Source: an uncultured Bacteroidia bacterium
Lineage (GTDB): Bacteria; Bacteroidota; Bacteroidia; J057; CALAJH01
Assembly: GCA_937922655.1 (NCBI GenBank)
Contig: CALAJH010000033.1
Coordinates: 1-64,000, forward strand
Length of the DNA stretch: 64,000 nucleotides
Direction: 5' to 3'
A program made the position numbers and the translations under genes. The notes beneath the pieces are model-generated. The model worked only from the letters and a program-made list of their open reading frames with translations. It searched no databases and had not been told where the DNA came from. Of the stretch, positions 63,448-64,000 are shown piece by piece (within the stretch, counting starts at the first letter, position 1; the number at the start of each line of letters is the position of its first letter).

Positions 63448-63879
63448 GCGTCGTCGTCTCTCCGGATTCGACTATCGCGATTCCGACAACGTCGTCGTGG
63501 TTCGAAGGCGGATTTTCATCGTAACCCCGGCATAAAAACCCTTGTCAAACCCGCGTCGAGCATACGACAACCGGCGCGAAGCAAAAGCCGTTCTTTACGC
63601 GACGTTCGTCAAGAACGCGAAGCTCGGTTTCGAAGAATTTACGGGTCGGATGGGGGACGCACGGACTTCAACAATTTTTACAACATAATTTTGTGTTTCT
63701 TTTTCCGTTTTCTATGACATTGCAGCTTCCACCGGCCGAGCATCTTGCAGGGTTCATAATGCAACTCGAATGCTTTTAGCCTTGTAGATTTATCCGTTAC
63801 CCGCGGTACGTTTCTTTTTCTTCCGCCGCCGGTCTTTTGCAGATAATTTCTTATTTTAGGGGGTTAAATTCGATTGCCT
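63448..63879 (+). other. 432-base intergenic region with a promoter and possible short ORF
   Basis: TAATTTTG at 63686-63693 is a perfect promoter element. The ATG at 63714 opens a 21-codon frame ending at 63779 (MTLQLPPAEHLAGFIMQLEC start). It could be a small peptide, an RNA, or simply a long leader for the next gene. Confidence 0.35.
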
Positions 63880-64000
63880 ATGCGACTCTTTTTTACAAGC
63901 GCGGTATTTGCCGTAATGGCCGCGCTTTTTGCAAGCCGCGCCGGCGCGCAAATCAACGTCTACAACGACGGCCCCATCGCCCTCGACATTCGCGTCAAGC
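63880..64000 (+). CDS. Secreted protein, truncated by window end
   Basis: Only 40 codons are visible: a signal peptide (MRLFFTSAVFAVMAALFA then SRAGAQ) and the mature start INVYNDGPIALDIRV. TAAATTCG at 63864-63871 (one mismatch) just upstream may be its promoter. The function cannot be judged. Confidence 0.75.
   Translation, partial: MRLFFTSAVFAVMAALFASRAGAQINVYNDGPIALDIRVK

Overview
The window comes from a chromosome of the phylum Bacteroidota. The evidence is the repeated promoter -7 element TAnnTTTG instead of TATAAT, the near absence of Shine-Dalgarno sites, proteins with type IX secretion (T9SS) C-terminal sorting domains, a PorE-like T9SS protein, and families typical of the phylum (DUF4340, DUF4197, DUF4293-like, DUF6438). 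Base composition is moderate with strong C/G preference at third codon positions, which creates long meaningless antisense frames. A Saprospiria-like or related environmental lineage is plausible, but the class cannot be fixed from sequence alone. No rRNA, tRNA, CRISPR array, insertion sequence or integrase was seen.

Layout. 0-12 kb: a GmrSD-like DUF262/DUF1524 protein, an RND efflux pump without its partners, a large secreted M43 metalloprotease, a Crp/Fnr regulator and an Rpn-like nuclease-family protein with 24-bp tandem repeats. 12-31 kb is mainly housekeeping: a glycosyltransferase, an IleRS with an altered HIGH motif, a CDGSH Fe-S protein, BamD, a T9SS type-B surface protein whose stop overlaps a PaaJ/PcaF-type thiolase, a lone NuoB, methyltransferases, a GH1 beta-glucosidase, a transglutaminase-like protein, an RluA-type pseudouridine synthase, RNase III and a DUF4340 protein. 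31-42 kb: GcvH with an OmpA/TPR lipoprotein, a metallo-beta-lactamase-fold hydrolase, HemW, an orphan histidine kinase, acpP-fabF, and the methionine-salvage pair mtnC-mtnD.

The most interesting region is 42.5-48.5 kb, a same-strand signalling cluster. It encodes a 1041-residue membrane sensor phosphatase (4-helix-type sensor, HAMP, GAF, two PAS, SpoIIE/PP2C), followed by two consecutive SiaB kinase/SiaC pairs and a single-pass coiled-coil membrane protein. The known SiaABCD partner-switching system of Pseudomonas has one SiaB and one SiaC and controls a diguanylate cyclase. Here the B-C module is duplicated, no cyclase is present, and the last gene is a candidate new output.

48.5-64 kb: a formyltransferase-like enzyme, a zinc-ribbon membrane protein, a T9SS-exported subtilase next to a PorE-like gene, an Mpo1-like protein, ribE-ruvC, a glycosyltransferase translationally coupled to a 64-codon small gene, a second Rpn-like gene, an acyl-CoA dehydrogenase, UDP-glucose dehydrogenase, two lipoproteins and the start of a secreted protein cut by the window edge. 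Many promoters lie 4-10 bases from the start codon, implying leaderless or nearly leaderless mRNAs.
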